64,000 nucleotides of DNA from Corynebacterium afermentans subsp. lipophilum (GCF_030408375.1 NZ_CP046530.1:496001-560000); one strand, 5' to 3'. Counted from the first letter of the stretch, positions 8,620-17,379 are shown. Notes: generated by a model not told the origin, from the sequence alone. Translations and numbers: made by a program.

Positions 8620-9141
8620 ATGGCAAGCCCGCTTTACGTCGCCCAAAACGGCACCTACGAGGAGTTTTTGGAAGTCTACGGCCCGGAAGCGAACGACGCG
8701 ACGGAGATGCTGTGCGCGGGACTGATCAACCGCGATCCGGAGGCACGTGCCCAGATCAGCAACGACATGCTGGACCGCGGCGCCGATGCGACGGTGGTGG
8801 ATTACGGACAGAACACGCTGACGCTGCTGCTCAGCCACGACGATCTCGGCGACGGCGACCCGGCCCTCGTGCAGCGGCTTGTCGAAGCCGGCGCCGACGT
8901 GAACTTCCGCGAAAGCCACGGGGACACACCGATCAAGCTCGCGGTGAAGATCGGAGCGGAAAGTGACGAGCAGCGCCGTCCCATCTACGAAGCGCTGTTT
9001 AGCAAGGACGTGGACTTGGACGAGCCGTCGAGTGTCCGCAACCCCAAGAACAAGATCGGCGAGTGGCTGCGCATGTGCGTGGACCACCAGCCGGAGGGGC
9101 TCAAGGTCCTCGACGAGTTCCTCACCGCCCGCGGATTCTAG
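8620..9141 (+). CDS. ankyrin-repeat-like protein, copy 3 of a tandem array
   Basis: 173 residues, closest to copy 1 (about three quarters of residues identical by eye). Start at 8620 with AAGGAG in front, 11 bases after copy 2. Conserved blocks are the first ~75 residues and the segment VDLDEPSSVRNP. The regions between them differ, with copy 3 carrying KIGAESDEQRRPIYEAL. No downstream gene is co-directional; maf converges 19 bases later. A toxin-immunity or regulatory role is conceivable from similar tandem ankyrin arrays elsewhere, but nothing here proves it. Confidence 0.75.
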   Translation: MASPLYVAQNGTYEEFLEVYGPEANDATEMLCAGLINRDPEARAQISNDMLDRGADATVVDYGQNTLTLLLSHDDLGDGDPALVQRLVEAGADVNFRESHGDTPIKLAVKIGAESDEQRRPIYEALFSKDVDLDEPSSVRNPKNKIGEWLRMCVDHQPEGLKVLDEFLTARGF

Positions 9142-9160
9142 GGGCGAAAAGGCCAGCCCC

Positions 9161-9751
9161 TCACTCCCAGAGGTCGGAAGCGTTCAGCCCGAAGCGGTAC
9201 AGGCAGCGGCGCAGCAGTGGCATGGACAGGCCAATCACGCTGGTGGGGTCGCCGTCGATGGAGTCGATGAACCAGCTGCCCAGCGCCTCCAGGGTGAATG
9301 CGCCGGCGCACTCAAGCGGCTGGCCCGATTCGGCGTAGGCCTGGATGTCGGCGTCGGAGACGTCGCCGAAGCGGATGGTGGTGGCAACGGTGTCCACCAC
9401 CCATTCGCCACCGAACCACACCGCGTGGCCCGTGAGCAGCTGCGCAACCTTGCCGCGCTGCGCCTTCCAGCGCTCGACGGTCGCCTCCACGGTGTGGGGC
9501 TTGCCCAGCAATTCGCCGTCGAGGAGCAGCATGGAGTCGCAGCCGACCACCACGTCGTCGGGGAAGTCGGCGATGGCAGTCTCAGCTTTGGCGCGGGCGA
9601 GGGTGGAAACGGTGGTGGCCGCATCGACGCTGTGAAGCGATGCGATTAGCGCGTCCTCGTCGATGTGGGCGGGACGCAGCACCGGCTTCACCCCACCTTG
9701 CTCGAGCAGCATGCGCCGTGACGGCGACTGCGACGCCAACACCAGTCGCAT
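9161..9751 (-). CDS. maf: Maf-family nucleoside triphosphate pyrophosphatase
   Basis: 196 residues. The N-terminal RLVLASQSPSRRMLLEQ is the Maf signature (ASxSPRR). The acidic motif DVVVGCDSMLLLDGELLGKP and the EALGSWFIDSIDGDPTSVIGLSMP segment complete the family profile. Maf enzymes hydrolyse non-canonical or excess nucleoside triphosphates to monophosphates and are linked to division control. The start codon overlaps the accE stop codon by one base (TAATG), so maf is the last gene of an accD-accE-maf operon, the order known from C. glutamicum. Confidence 0.92.
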   Translation of the reverse strand: MRLVLASQSPSRRMLLEQGGVKPVLRPAHIDEDALIASLHSVDAATTVSTLARAKAETAIADFPDDVVVGCDSMLLLDGELLGKPHTVEATVERWKAQRGKVAQLLTGHAVWFGGEWVVDTVATTIRFGDVSDADIQAYAESGQPLECAGAFTLEALGSWFIDSIDGDPTSVIGLSMPLLRRCLYRFGLNASDLWE

Positions 9752-9936
9752 TAGAAGTACGCCGCCGAGTCGAAGGCGTGCGGGTTGAACGCGGTGGCGG
9801 GGTGGGAGGTACCCCAGTAGTTCGCGTCCGGCTGCACCCCGGCCAGCTTGCGCTCGCGCTTAAGCTGCTCCAGCACCTGCGAAAGTGCCGCGAGTTCCGC
9901 CTCGGTGGGGTTGCCCTTGAGTACCTGAATGTCCAC
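9751..9936 (-). CDS. accE: acyl-CoA carboxylase epsilon subunit
   Basis: 61 residues. AccE is a small actinobacterial subunit that stabilises AccBC-AccD complexes. The sequence has the expected layout: a short strand (IQVLKGNPTEAELAAL), a charged helix (VLEQLKRERK) and a tail with NYWG. The GTG start at 9936 has an ideal AGGAGG six bases upstream, just after the accD stop codon. Small size and position between accD and maf are diagnostic. Confidence 0.9.
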   Translation of the reverse strand: MDIQVLKGNPTEAELAALSQVLEQLKRERKLAGVQPDANYWGTSHPATAFNPHAFDSAAYF

Positions 9937-9946
9937 GTCAGCCTCC

Positions 9947-11461
9947 TTACAGCGGGATGTTGCCGTGCTTCTTCTGCGCCGGGTAGCCCACCTTGCGCTC
10001 CAGCAGACGCAGGCCCTCGAGCACGCGGTCGCGGGTGGCGGACGGCTCGATCACGGCGTCCACCAGGCCGCGCTCCGTGGCCACGTACGGGTTGAGGTTC
10101 TCCTCGGCGTACTGCTCGGCGTCGGTGCCGATGGCTTCGGCGGCGGTGGGGGCGTCTGCAAGCGCGATCTGGGCGGTCGGCCACGCGAACACCAGATCAG
10201 CACCCAAACCCTTCGAGCCGAGCAGGGCATACGAGGGGCCGAACGCCTTGCGGGTGACCACGGTGATCGTGCCCACCTGGGCCTCGGCGAACGCGTAGGC
10301 AAGTGCCGCTGCAGCGGCGGACGAGCCAGCGCGCTCCTCCTCGACGGCCGGCAGGAAGCCCGGCGAGTCCACAAACTGCACGATCGGCAGGTTAAACGCG
10401 TCGCAGGTGCGGATGAAGCGCGCGGTCTTGCGGGCGGCGTCGCGGGTCAGGCAGCCGGCCAGCACGCTCGGCTGCGTGGCGACGACACCAACGGCACGCC
10501 CGCCGACATGCGCAAACCCGGTGACCACAGAGCCCGCGAAGTCTGCGGAAAGCTCGAAGAAGTCCCCGTCGGTGATGGCGTTGATCACGTCGGCGACGTC
10601 GTAGGGCTGGTTGTCGTCGTCCGGGATGAACGTGTCCAGGTCAACACCGGAACCGGCGGCCTCAGCGCCCAGCGGGGAGGCGGCCTTGTTGTTTAGCGGC
10701 AGGTAGCCCACCACCGCGCGCGCCAGCTCCACGGCCTCTGCGTCGGTGGCGGCGGTCAGCTGCGCCAGGCCGGTCTCAGCGGCGTGGACGGCGCTGCCGC
10801 CGAGCTCCTCTGCAGTGGTTTCGGTCTCGGTCACCTTGCTCACGATGTCGGCGGTGGTCACGTGCATCGACGCGCCCTCGGCCATGACGGTGATGTCCGC
10901 CAGCGGCACGGTCGCCGCGGTCAGTGCCGCCGCGTCGCCGGCCACGACTGCGATCTGCGGGATCAGCCCGGAGGCGCGGGTGGCGGCGCGCAGGATCTGG
11001 GCCTGCATGTGCGCGGTGACAATGCCTTCCTTCCAGCGCGGGCCGGTGGAGTCGTAGATGCCGATCAGCGGCACGCCGGTCTTGGTGGCCAGGTCGTAGA
11101 TCTTGAGCATCTTCTCGGCGTAGACCTCGCCGATCTGCCCGTCGAAGACGGTGGGGTCCTGGGAGAATAGGCATACCCTTCGGCCGTCGATAAGCCCGTA
11201 GCCTGTGACCACGCCGTCGGTGGAGGGCTTGGACTTGTCCATCTTGTACGCCTCGACGCGGTGCTTGGCCAGCGCGTCGGTTTCCACGAATGTGCCTTCG
11301 TCCACAAGCTTGAGCACGCGCTCGCGGGCGGTGGCGGCTCCGGCTGCGTGCACTGCGTCGATCGCGTCCTGACCGACCGGGGCCTGCGCCTCATCCAGGC
11401 GGTTGCGCAGATCCTCGATGCGGCCCGCGGTGGTGGTCATGTCGGGTTTGGATGAACTCAT
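9947..11461 (-). CDS. acyl-CoA carboxylase beta subunit, divergent AccD2-like
   Basis: 504 residues. The ends are typical of corynebacterial AccD2 (DtsR2): TTTAGRIEDLRNRL at the start, DLVFAWPTAQIA and ERGLVDAVI near the end, and KKHGNIPL at the terminus. The central catalytic signatures are altered. The first oxyanion-hole loop, usually GAGARIQEG, is DSTGPRWKEG. The ACAGG segment reads AGDAAAL. GFLPG.xQE is GFLPAVEEE. The AYGGAYCVMGSK loop is AFGPSYALLGSK. About 25 residues before the C-terminal region are missing. It is still co-transcribed with accE. It may be a non-catalytic or substrate-altered partner subunit, so a normal AccD should exist elsewhere. The usual second accD of this locus is absent. 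GTCGATAAGC occurs at 11186. Confidence 0.85.
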   Translation of the reverse strand: MSSSKPDMTTTAGRIEDLRNRLDEAQAPVGQDAIDAVHAAGAATARERVLKLVDEGTFVETDALAKHRVEAYKMDKSKPSTDGVVTGYGLIDGRRVCLFSQDPTVFDGQIGEVYAEKMLKIYDLATKTGVPLIGIYDSTGPRWKEGIVTAHMQAQILRAATRASGLIPQIAVVAGDAAALTAATVPLADITVMAEGASMHVTTADIVSKVTETETTAEELGGSAVHAAETGLAQLTAATDAEAVELARAVVGYLPLNNKAASPLGAEAAGSGVDLDTFIPDDDNQPYDVADVINAITDGDFFELSADFAGSVVTGFAHVGGRAVGVVATQPSVLAGCLTRDAARKTARFIRTCDAFNLPIVQFVDSPGFLPAVEEERAGSSAAAAALAYAFAEAQVGTITVVTRKAFGPSYALLGSKGLGADLVFAWPTAQIALADAPTAAEAIGTDAEQYAEENLNPYVATERGLVDAVIEPSATRDRVLEGLRLLERKVGYPAQKKHGNIPL

Positions 11462-11555
11462 AACGCCTCAGTCTAGATTCCTTATGTGCCGCCATGCTTA
11501 TCGACGGCTCCGCCGCCCACGTTTCACCCTCCACCGACGGGCAGTAGAGCGGAGC

Positions 11556-12803
11556 CTACGGGCCGAGAAGGGCGAGGGGCATGACGATGATTCCGTCGGG
11601 GCGGACGTATGCCTGTTTACCTGTGGTTACCACCATCAGGTTGGTTACCCGGTCCGGGATGCGATCGCGCAGCCACAAAAGGTGTCGGACGTCGGTGTCC
11701 TCAACCCGCGGCTTGAGTTTGACCTCAACACCGACGACTTCTCGTTCCGGCCCTTCGACGATGAAGTCGACTTCCCGTTCTCCGGCGTTTGATCGGAGAT
11801 GGTACACCCGCGCTCTGGCTGCTTGAGCCAGCACACGGAGCGTGAGCGCAGTCAGGGATTCGAAGAGTGGCCCAAACATGTGGGCCGCGCGGTTGCTGAG
11901 GAGGCTGGATGCGCCGATGCCGAGCAGTCGTGCCGCGAGAGCGGGGTCGGCGAGGTGGTGTTTGGGACCCTGCTGCAACCGCTTGAACTCGTTATGTTCC
12001 GGAACCCACCCAGGGACTGGATCGAGCAGCCAAATCTTCGTTAGGTGCTCGCGGTATGCGAGCGTAGTTTTCTGATTCGGCTGCTCCACCTGGCCGCCCG
12101 TTGTGGCGTCGAGCAGCCTCGAGTAGGCGGTGGTCGTTGAAGTGGCCGCGGCATAGGCGCGCAGCCAGCTCCGGAGCGTTTCGGGCCGGCGGACTTCGTA
12201 GCCTGCATCGGGGATGTCGCGGTCGATGATGCGCTCGATGTACGAGTCGAGCATCAGTGTTTGGACCGTGGGATCAGTCGCGGCAATGGCGGGAAAACCA
12301 CTGCCGGTAATGAGCTTGGCGTAATCGCCGACCTCAAAATCCGAGTGTCCCGACACATCGTTGTCTCCGGCCATGATCCTGACGAAGCTGCACGTGGGGT
12401 CGGAGACGCCGCGTTCATGGACCGCCATCGGGCGCATACGCAACGAGAAGATCCGCCCTGCACCCGAATGGGAACCCTTTGCATCGACGGGAGTGGCCGA
12501 GCCGGTGAGGAGAAAGCGCCCGGGGGCAGCTCCTTGGTCCACTTGGCGGCGAACTGCATCCCAAACCTGGGGGAGATGCTGCCACTCGTCGATGAGCAAC
12601 GTGCCGTCCGGCGCCGAGGAGAGCGAAAAATCGGCCTCCGCAATGCTGCGCATATCCGGATCATCAAGGAACCAAGTGGTGTCGGCGCGGCGTTTGGCTG
12701 TGTCTGTTTTCCCGACACCTTTCGGTCCGTCAATGGCGATTGCGGACAGGTGGGGCATGAGAAGGTCGAGCTCGTCGTCGAGGGTGCGTCGGAGGTAGGC
12801 CAT
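11556..12803 (-). CDS. DUF4143-type AAA ATPase
   Basis: 415 residues from the ATG at 12803. Walker A is DGPKGVGKTDTAK (near residue 27) and Walker B is TLLIDEWQHL. The sensor segment FLLTGSATP follows. The C-terminal DUF4143 region has a PD-(D/E)xK-like pattern (GEREVDFIVEGP...GVEVKLK). Such ATPases are patchily distributed, often mobile, and of unknown function. The gene separates accD from katE and birA, which are adjacent in relatives, so it looks inserted. TACAAT ends six bases before the ATG, supporting a leaderless start; a GTG at 12821 with AGGA upstream is the alternative. Four palindromic repeats lie just upstream. Confidence 0.8.
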   Translation of the reverse strand: MAYLRRTLDDELDLLMPHLSAIAIDGPKGVGKTDTAKRRADTTWFLDDPDMRSIAEADFSLSSAPDGTLLIDEWQHLPQVWDAVRRQVDQGAAPGRFLLTGSATPVDAKGSHSGAGRIFSLRMRPMAVHERGVSDPTCSFVRIMAGDNDVSGHSDFEVGDYAKLITGSGFPAIAATDPTVQTLMLDSYIERIIDRDIPDAGYEVRRPETLRSWLRAYAAATSTTTAYSRLLDATTGGQVEQPNQKTTLAYREHLTKIWLLDPVPGWVPEHNEFKRLQQGPKHHLADPALAARLLGIGASSLLSNRAAHMFGPLFESLTALTLRVLAQAARARVYHLRSNAGEREVDFIVEGPEREVVGVEVKLKPRVEDTDVRHLLWLRDRIPDRVTNLMVVTTGKQAYVRPDGIIVMPLALLGP

Positions 12804-12828
12804 ACGGGCATTGTACTGCACGAGAGTG

Positions 12829-12919
12829 TCCTACTACCGCATTTTCAGGACTCCTACTACCTGATTTTCAGAAGCTCTACTACTCGATTTTCAGGATTCC
12901 TACTACCTGATTTTCAGAA
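12829..12919. repeat. four tandem 22-bp palindrome-containing repeats upstream of the ATPase gene
   Basis: The unit TCCTACTACCTGATTTTCAG plus two bases is repeated at 12829, 12852, 12876 and 12898 with small changes, spaced 22-24 bases. In two units the second half is an exact small palindrome, CTGATTTTCAG. Position and spacing suggest operator sites controlling the divergent-facing promoter of the ATPase gene, possibly bound by its own product or a partner. Confidence 0.75.
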
Positions 12920-12922
12920 AAT

Positions 12923-12950
12923 GCCCCACGCCGAAAATCCGGTGTGGGGC
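12923..12950 (-). terminator. probable katE terminator
   Basis: GCCCCACGCCG (12923-12933) pairs with CGGTGTGGGGC (12940-12950) with one mismatch around a 6-base loop. Read on the minus strand it is followed by ATTTTCTG. It starts 28 bases beyond the katE stop codon. Confidence 0.6.
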
Positions 12951-12977
12951 ATCGCATCGTCTTAAGAGAGGAAGAAA

Positions 12978-15158
12978 CTACCGCTCCCAAACGCGGTGGG
13001 ACGCCAGCAGCTCCTTCACCGGCGCTGCGGCAGCGTCGGCGGTGTCGACCGCGACGATGCCCGGCTGGTCTGCTGGCACGCGGGCGCCCTCGAGTGCCTC
13101 CTTGCCGGTCTCACCCACGGCGATGATGGCCTTCTTGTGGCGCTCGAGCTCGCCGAGCATCGTGTTCACGTCGGTGTTTGTCGGCGGGTTGACCACCACG
13201 GCCGCGTCGAACTCGATGGAGCTGGCGGTCAGGTACGTGCGCGAGATGGACACGTCCTTGCCGCCAATCTTCACGGCCCCGCCCTTTTCGGCGACGAGCA
13301 GTGGGGTGGTGCCGGCGGCGAAGAGGTCGTCGACAAGCTTGCCCACAGCGTCGGCGGAATCACCCAGGTCGGTGGAGATGAGCACGCCGACCTGGCGGCC
13401 GTCGATAGGCCAGGTGCCGCCCATCTGGGACAGCGCCTCGGACGGCTTCACGTCGGCGACATCCTGCTTCTCCGGGTGCGGCAGGCCGAGGTTGTCGGCC
13501 ACGGCCTCTGCGAGGGCCTGGTCCACGTGCGCGAGCACATCGAGGTAGCGCACCTTGACGGCCTCCTCGTAGCACTTGCCCAGCTCGAAGGACAGGGCCT
13601 GGGTGAGGTGGTCCTGCTCGACGTCGGTCAGCGAGATGTAGAACTGGCGCGCCTGGGAGAAGTGGTCGTCGAAGGACGCGGGCTGCTCACGGGTGATCTT
13701 GCCTTCCACGGCGACGGGAACGTCGATAAATGCGCCCTCGTCCACGGTGGCCTCGGCCGGGTTGTTCTCGTCCAGCGAGTTCGGCTTGTAGGGCGCCACG
13801 CCGGTGTGGGAGCCGACCTGGTGCATGCCGTCGCGCAAGTTGTCGTTCACCGGCGCCTGCGGGCGGTTGATTGGCAGCTGCGCAAAGTTCGGCCCGCCCA
13901 GACGGGAAATCTGGGTGTCCAGGTAGGAAAACAGGCGGCCCTGCAGCAGCGGGTCCGCGGTGACGTCGATGCCCGGGGGCAGGTGCGACGGGCAGAACGC
14001 GACCTGCTCAACCTCTTCGAAGTAGTTGCGCGGGTTCTTGTTCAGCGTCATCGTGCCGATGATCTCCACCGGTGCGAGCTCCTCGGGCACGAGCTTGGTC
14101 GGGTCCAGCAGGTCGATGCCCTCGAACATCTGGTCCTCCGTGTCCGGGAAGACCTGCACGCCGAGGTCCCATTGCGGGTAGGCGCCGGCCTCGATGGCGT
14201 CGTAAAGATCGCGGCGGTGGAAATCCGGGTCCATGCCGCCGGTGATCTGCGCTTCTTCCCACACCTGGGAGTGCACGCCGAACTTCGGCTTCCAGTGGAA
14301 CTTGACCAGGGTGGTCTCGCCCGCATCGTTGATGAAGCGGAACGTGTGGATGCCAAAGCCTTCCATCATGCGCAGCGAGCGTGGAATACCGCGGTCCGAC
14401 ATGTTCCACAGCGTGTGGTGGGTCGCCTCGGTGTGCAGACCGACAAAGTCCCAGAACGTGTCGTGCGCCGACTGCGCCTGCGGGATCTCGCGGTCCGGGT
14501 GCGGCTTACCCGCGTGGATGACGTCCGGGAACTTGATGGCGTCCTGGATGAAAAACACCGGGATGTTGTTGCCCACCAGGTCCCAGTTGCCCTCTTCGGT
14601 GTAGAACTTCGTGGCCCAGCCGCGGGTATCGCGCACGGAGTCGGCGGAGCCGCGGGAGCCCAGCACGGTGGAAAAACGCACGAAGACAGGGGTCTCAGCG
14701 TCCTTCTTGAACACCTTGGCCTTGGAAATCTTCGACGCGTTGCCGTTGGCCACGAACGTGCCGTGGGCACCCACACCGCGCGCGTGGACGGCGCGCTCCG
14801 GGATGCGCTCGTGGTCGAAGTGGGTGATCTTCTCGCGGAAGTGGTGGTCCTGCATCAGCAGCGGGCCGCGCTCGCCGGCGCGCAGCGACTTCGAGGTCTC
14901 AGACAGGCGCGCACCCTGGGCGGTGGTGAGGTACTCGCCTTGCTGCGTGCGCGGATCCGGGGAATCCGAACCGGCACCGAAGTGGAACGGGCAACCGGTG
15001 GCAGAAACCGAGGCCGGCGGCTGCTGCGCGTCGGTGTCCTGCGGCGGGGTGGTCTTGCCGCCGGGCTGCGAAACGCCCGGCGTTGCGGCGCCCGGCTTAC
15101 CGGGGGCGCTATCGCCCGCCGGCGACGCTGCGTTGGTGGATGGGGTCTTGTCGCTCAT
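12978..15158 (-). CDS. katE: large-subunit (clade 2, HPII-type) catalase
   Basis: 726 residues, the length of HPII-type monofunctional catalases. After a Pro/Gly-rich extension (1-55) the core shows the catalytic His125 in VHARG, the active-site Asn in VGNNIPVFF (near 198) and the haem-ligand Tyr in RLFSYLDTQ. The C-terminal ~150 residues form the flavodoxin-like domain of large catalases ([15 protein letters not shown]). It disproportionates H2O2 in the cytoplasm. An unusual CPFHF motif at 56-60 resembles a haem-regulatory Cys-Pro motif. It lies between the ATPase and birA, where relatives have accD and birA adjacent. Confidence 0.93.
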   Translation of the reverse strand: MSDKTPSTNAASPAGDSAPGKPGAATPGVSQPGGKTTPPQDTDAQQPPASVSATGCPFHFGAGSDSPDPRTQQGEYLTTAQGARLSETSKSLRAGERGPLLMQDHHFREKITHFDHERIPERAVHARGVGAHGTFVANGNASKISKAKVFKKDAETPVFVRFSTVLGSRGSADSVRDTRGWATKFYTEEGNWDLVGNNIPVFFIQDAIKFPDVIHAGKPHPDREIPQAQSAHDTFWDFVGLHTEATHHTLWNMSDRGIPRSLRMMEGFGIHTFRFINDAGETTLVKFHWKPKFGVHSQVWEEAQITGGMDPDFHRRDLYDAIEAGAYPQWDLGVQVFPDTEDQMFEGIDLLDPTKLVPEELAPVEIIGTMTLNKNPRNYFEEVEQVAFCPSHLPPGIDVTADPLLQGRLFSYLDTQISRLGGPNFAQLPINRPQAPVNDNLRDGMHQVGSHTGVAPYKPNSLDENNPAEATVDEGAFIDVPVAVEGKITREQPASFDDHFSQARQFYISLTDVEQDHLTQALSFELGKCYEEAVKVRYLDVLAHVDQALAEAVADNLGLPHPEKQDVADVKPSEALSQMGGTWPIDGRQVGVLISTDLGDSADAVGKLVDDLFAAGTTPLLVAEKGGAVKIGGKDVSISRTYLTASSIEFDAAVVVNPPTNTDVNTMLGELERHKKAIIAVGETGKEALEGARVPADQPGIVAVDTADAAAAPVKELLASHRVWER

Positions 15159-15253
15159 TCCAGTTCAACCTCTCAAGGTATGGGAGTAGGTGCCCGCCCG
15201 AGCGTAGCGATGCGTGCGCCGTGAGGCCGTGAAAAATTACTACGCTCGTCCAC

Positions 15254-15985
15254 ATGAGTGTGCGCAACGTGCAGCGAATCCAGGACGAAGTAGCCGAGTA
15301 CTGGCCGAACGTGCGATGGGTGGAATCCACCGGCTCCACCAACGCCGACCTACTCAACGACAAAGCCGCGCCTGGCACAGTGCTCATCGCCGACGAACAG
15401 ACGGCGGGCAAGGGGCGGCTGGGGCGGCAGTGGGTCACGCCGAAAGGCTCCCAGTTGGCCATGAGCATGGTGGTGGAAGTGCCGGAGACGCCGCCGCCGT
15501 TCGGCCTGCTGTCCATCGCGCCGGGCGTGGCGGTGACTGACGTGGTGCCGCAGGCGCGGCTGAAGTGGCCCAACGACGTCCAGATCGGCGGCCAGAAAAT
15601 CGCCGGGATCCTCTCCGCGCTGGACATGCCGCGCGTGATCGTGGGCATCGGCATCAACGTGGCCATGCGCGAGGAGGACCTGCCCGTGGACACCGCCACC
15701 GCGCTCAACCTCGAGGGGCTGGACGTGGATTTCGACGATTTCACCGCCGACATTCTGCTCGCGATGGGCAAGCGGCTGACCCAGTGGCGCGAGGGCGACC
15801 CGCAGCTTTTGGAGGACTACCGCGCGGTGTGCGCCACCATCGGCCAGAGCGTGCGCCTGGAGATGCGCGAGGGCGAGGAGACCGTCACCGGCACCGTCAC
15901 CGGGGTCAACGACGAGGGCGAGGTGCTTATCAACGGCTCCGCGTATTCCGTCGGCGACGTCCACCATCTGCGGCCGACGTCCTAG
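15254..15985 (+). CDS. birA: biotin--[carboxylase] ligase, without DNA-binding domain
   Basis: 243 residues. The catalytic domain begins almost at the N-terminus (WVESTGSTNADL, residues 22-33), with the biotinyl-AMP loop GKGRLGRQW (52-60) and LKWPNDVQIGGQKIAGIL. The winged-helix repressor domain of E. coli BirA is absent, as usual in corynebacteria, so it is only a ligase. It biotinylates AccBC and pyruvate carboxylase, both encoded in this window. TACGCT lies seven bases before the ATG, so the mRNA is probably leaderless. It is divergent from katE. Confidence 0.93.
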   Translation: MSVRNVQRIQDEVAEYWPNVRWVESTGSTNADLLNDKAAPGTVLIADEQTAGKGRLGRQWVTPKGSQLAMSMVVEVPETPPPFGLLSIAPGVAVTDVVPQARLKWPNDVQIGGQKIAGILSALDMPRVIVGIGINVAMREEDLPVDTATALNLEGLDVDFDDFTADILLAMGKRLTQWREGDPQLLEDYRAVCATIGQSVRLEMREGEETVTGTVTGVNDEGEVLINGSAYSVGDVHHLRPTS

Positions 15986-16007
15986 GCGTGCAGTACCCTG
16001 CCTGTTT

Positions 16008-16469
16008 ATGGCTGGCAAAGCACCGTTTCGCATCGGCGGGGACGAAGTCGTCCTTGCCGACGTGTGCGCGCCGCTTTCCGCGCTGACCATCCCGCTGCTC
16101 GAGCTGGTGGCTGTCACCGGCGTGGCCTGGATGGCCATCGGCTGGATGGACGTGACCCCGCACGTGGACCCGGGCCTGCGCAACATCGTGGTGTTGATCT
16201 GGGCGCTGATCGTGCTGTGGCGGTTCATCGTCCCGCTGGTGGCGTCCAGGCGCCGGCGCTTCATCGTCACCGACAAGCGCATCCTGGCCCGCGGCCGGCG
16301 CGGTGCGGTGGATTCCATCCCGCTGCGCCAGATCCACTCTGTGCGCCGCGAGCGCGGCGGCATCAACGTGGCGGTGTACGGCTACGCGCAGCCGATCGTG
16401 TTCGAGCGGGTGGGCAAGACGCGCGCGGTGGAGAAAGTGCTGCAGCGCGCGCTCGGCGCGGCGCGGTAG
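16008..16469 (+). CDS. membrane protein with bacterial PH domain
   Basis: 153 residues. Two adjacent hydrophobic segments (about residues 22-45 and 55-78) are followed by a bacterial PH-like domain: RRRRFIVTDKRILARGRRGAVDSIPLRQIHSVRRERG. This matches the YdbT/bPH2 class, which is usually membrane-associated and of unknown role. TACCCT eight bases before the ATG suggests a separate leaderless transcript, although it follows birA by only 22 bases. In C. glutamicum a similar gene sits between birA and purK. Confidence 0.82.
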   Translation: MAGKAPFRIGGDEVVLADVCAPLSALTIPLLELVAVTGVAWMAIGWMDVTPHVDPGLRNIVVLIWALIVLWRFIVPLVASRRRRFIVTDKRILARGRRGAVDSIPLRQIHSVRRERGGINVAVYGYAQPIVFERVGKTRAVEKVLQRALGAAR

Positions 16470-16532
16470 GCCTGCGGCGCGCGGCCGGCGCCCGGCGCCG
16501 CGCGCCTCGCCTCGGGAGCCCCTACCTCCGAC

Positions 16533-16606
16533 ACTTCGTGGCGGAATCTGTCAGTGCGCCCCTATATCCCCAGGTCGGCACAAACGGCTGCCGTAATTTG
16601 TCAGGA
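16533..16606 (-). repeat. dispersed ~75-bp intergenic repeat, copy A
   Basis: Read on the minus strand this stretch matches the two copies at 38834-38910 and 39055-39130. Shared blocks are CTGACARATT, GCAGCC.TTTGTGCC, GACCTGGGG and TAGGGGC, then CTGACAGATTC. It lies between the PH-domain gene and acetolactate decarboxylase, downstream of both. A GC-rich hairpin (around 16476-16506) precedes it. Confidence 0.8.
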
Positions 16607-16644
16607 ACCCCGTCCGGCGCACCCTTTCCGCCCGGCGTTTTGCG

Positions 16645-17379
16645 CTACTTGTACCCCTTAATTTCTGTGGTGTGCAGCTGCTCGTCCAAGTCCTCGGGGG
16701 AGAGCTTGCCGCCCAAGAACTCGGCGGTGACCGGCAGGTGCAGCTCCATGTCGGTGCCGGGGCACAGCTCGATCACCGCTTCGTCCACGGTGTAGTCCAG
16801 CACGTGGCCGCCGCGCGAGTGCTCGTTATCGATGAAGTGCACGTGGCAGCCCGGCACACCGATGCCTTTGGCGTACATGGGGGTGCGGAAACCCCCGATG
16901 ACGCCCTCGACGTCGGTGAAGACGTGCTCCGCGTCGTCGGAAACCGCCTCCGACATCGGCGGGTAGGGCTTTTCCTGCTTGGTCACCGTGCGCACCACCA
17001 CTTCCTTGAACCGGCCGGTGATTTTCACGGCGGTGAAGAAGTTGTGGCTCGGCTCGGCGTCGTCGATAAATTTGGCTAGCTCGGAGCGGACCATGCCGGC
17101 GGGGGCGTCGAAACGCATCCGCGGCACGAAGTTGGTCACCACGGTAAACGGGGTGCGCTGGTCCAAATCGGCCACCCGCGCCTTGCCGTCGGAGGTGAGC
17201 TGGTGGCACACCCCGTCCAGGATGAGCATCTCGCCGTCGAGGGCGTCGAAGGTGCCCAAGCCGAAGTTGCCTTTGCTCAAGATGTCGCCGATGGTCAGCT
17301 CGCCGTCGTAGATGCCGTCGAGAAGCGCGGTCATCAGCGAGTTCTGGAAGATTGTGTGGCGGGCGATCGTTTCAGACAT
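16645..17379 (-). CDS. budA: alpha-acetolactate decarboxylase
   Basis: 244 residues, typical length. The enzyme decarboxylates acetolactate to acetoin in the cytoplasm. Evidence: the N-terminal IFQNSLMTALLDGIYDGELTIGDILSKGNFGLGTFDALDGEM block, residues 10-51, and the zinc-ligand region GCHVHFIDNEHSRGGHVLDY. It is convergent with the PH gene and divergent from purK, 40 bases apart. TAGCAT seven bases before the ATG suggests a leaderless start. No acetolactate synthase gene is nearby. Confidence 0.92.
   Translation of the reverse strand: MSETIARHTIFQNSLMTALLDGIYDGELTIGDILSKGNFGLGTFDALDGEMLILDGVCHQLTSDGKARVADLDQRTPFTVVTNFVPRMRFDAPAGMVRSELAKFIDDAEPSHNFFTAVKITGRFKEVVVRTVTKQEKPYPPMSEAVSDDAEHVFTDVEGVIGGFRTPMYAKGIGVPGCHVHFIDNEHSRGGHVLDYTVDEAVIELCPGTDMELHLPVTAEFLGGKLSPEDLDEQLHTTEIKGYK

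Noticed and set aside
12829..12919. CRISPR array
   Set aside because: Units are only 22-24 bases apart with 1-2-base gaps, so there are no spacers, and no cas gene is near.
12996..15224. Plus-strand 742-codon frame opposite katE
   Set aside because: Composition is a mirror of the catalase codons and no motif is present. High GC leaves antisense frames open.
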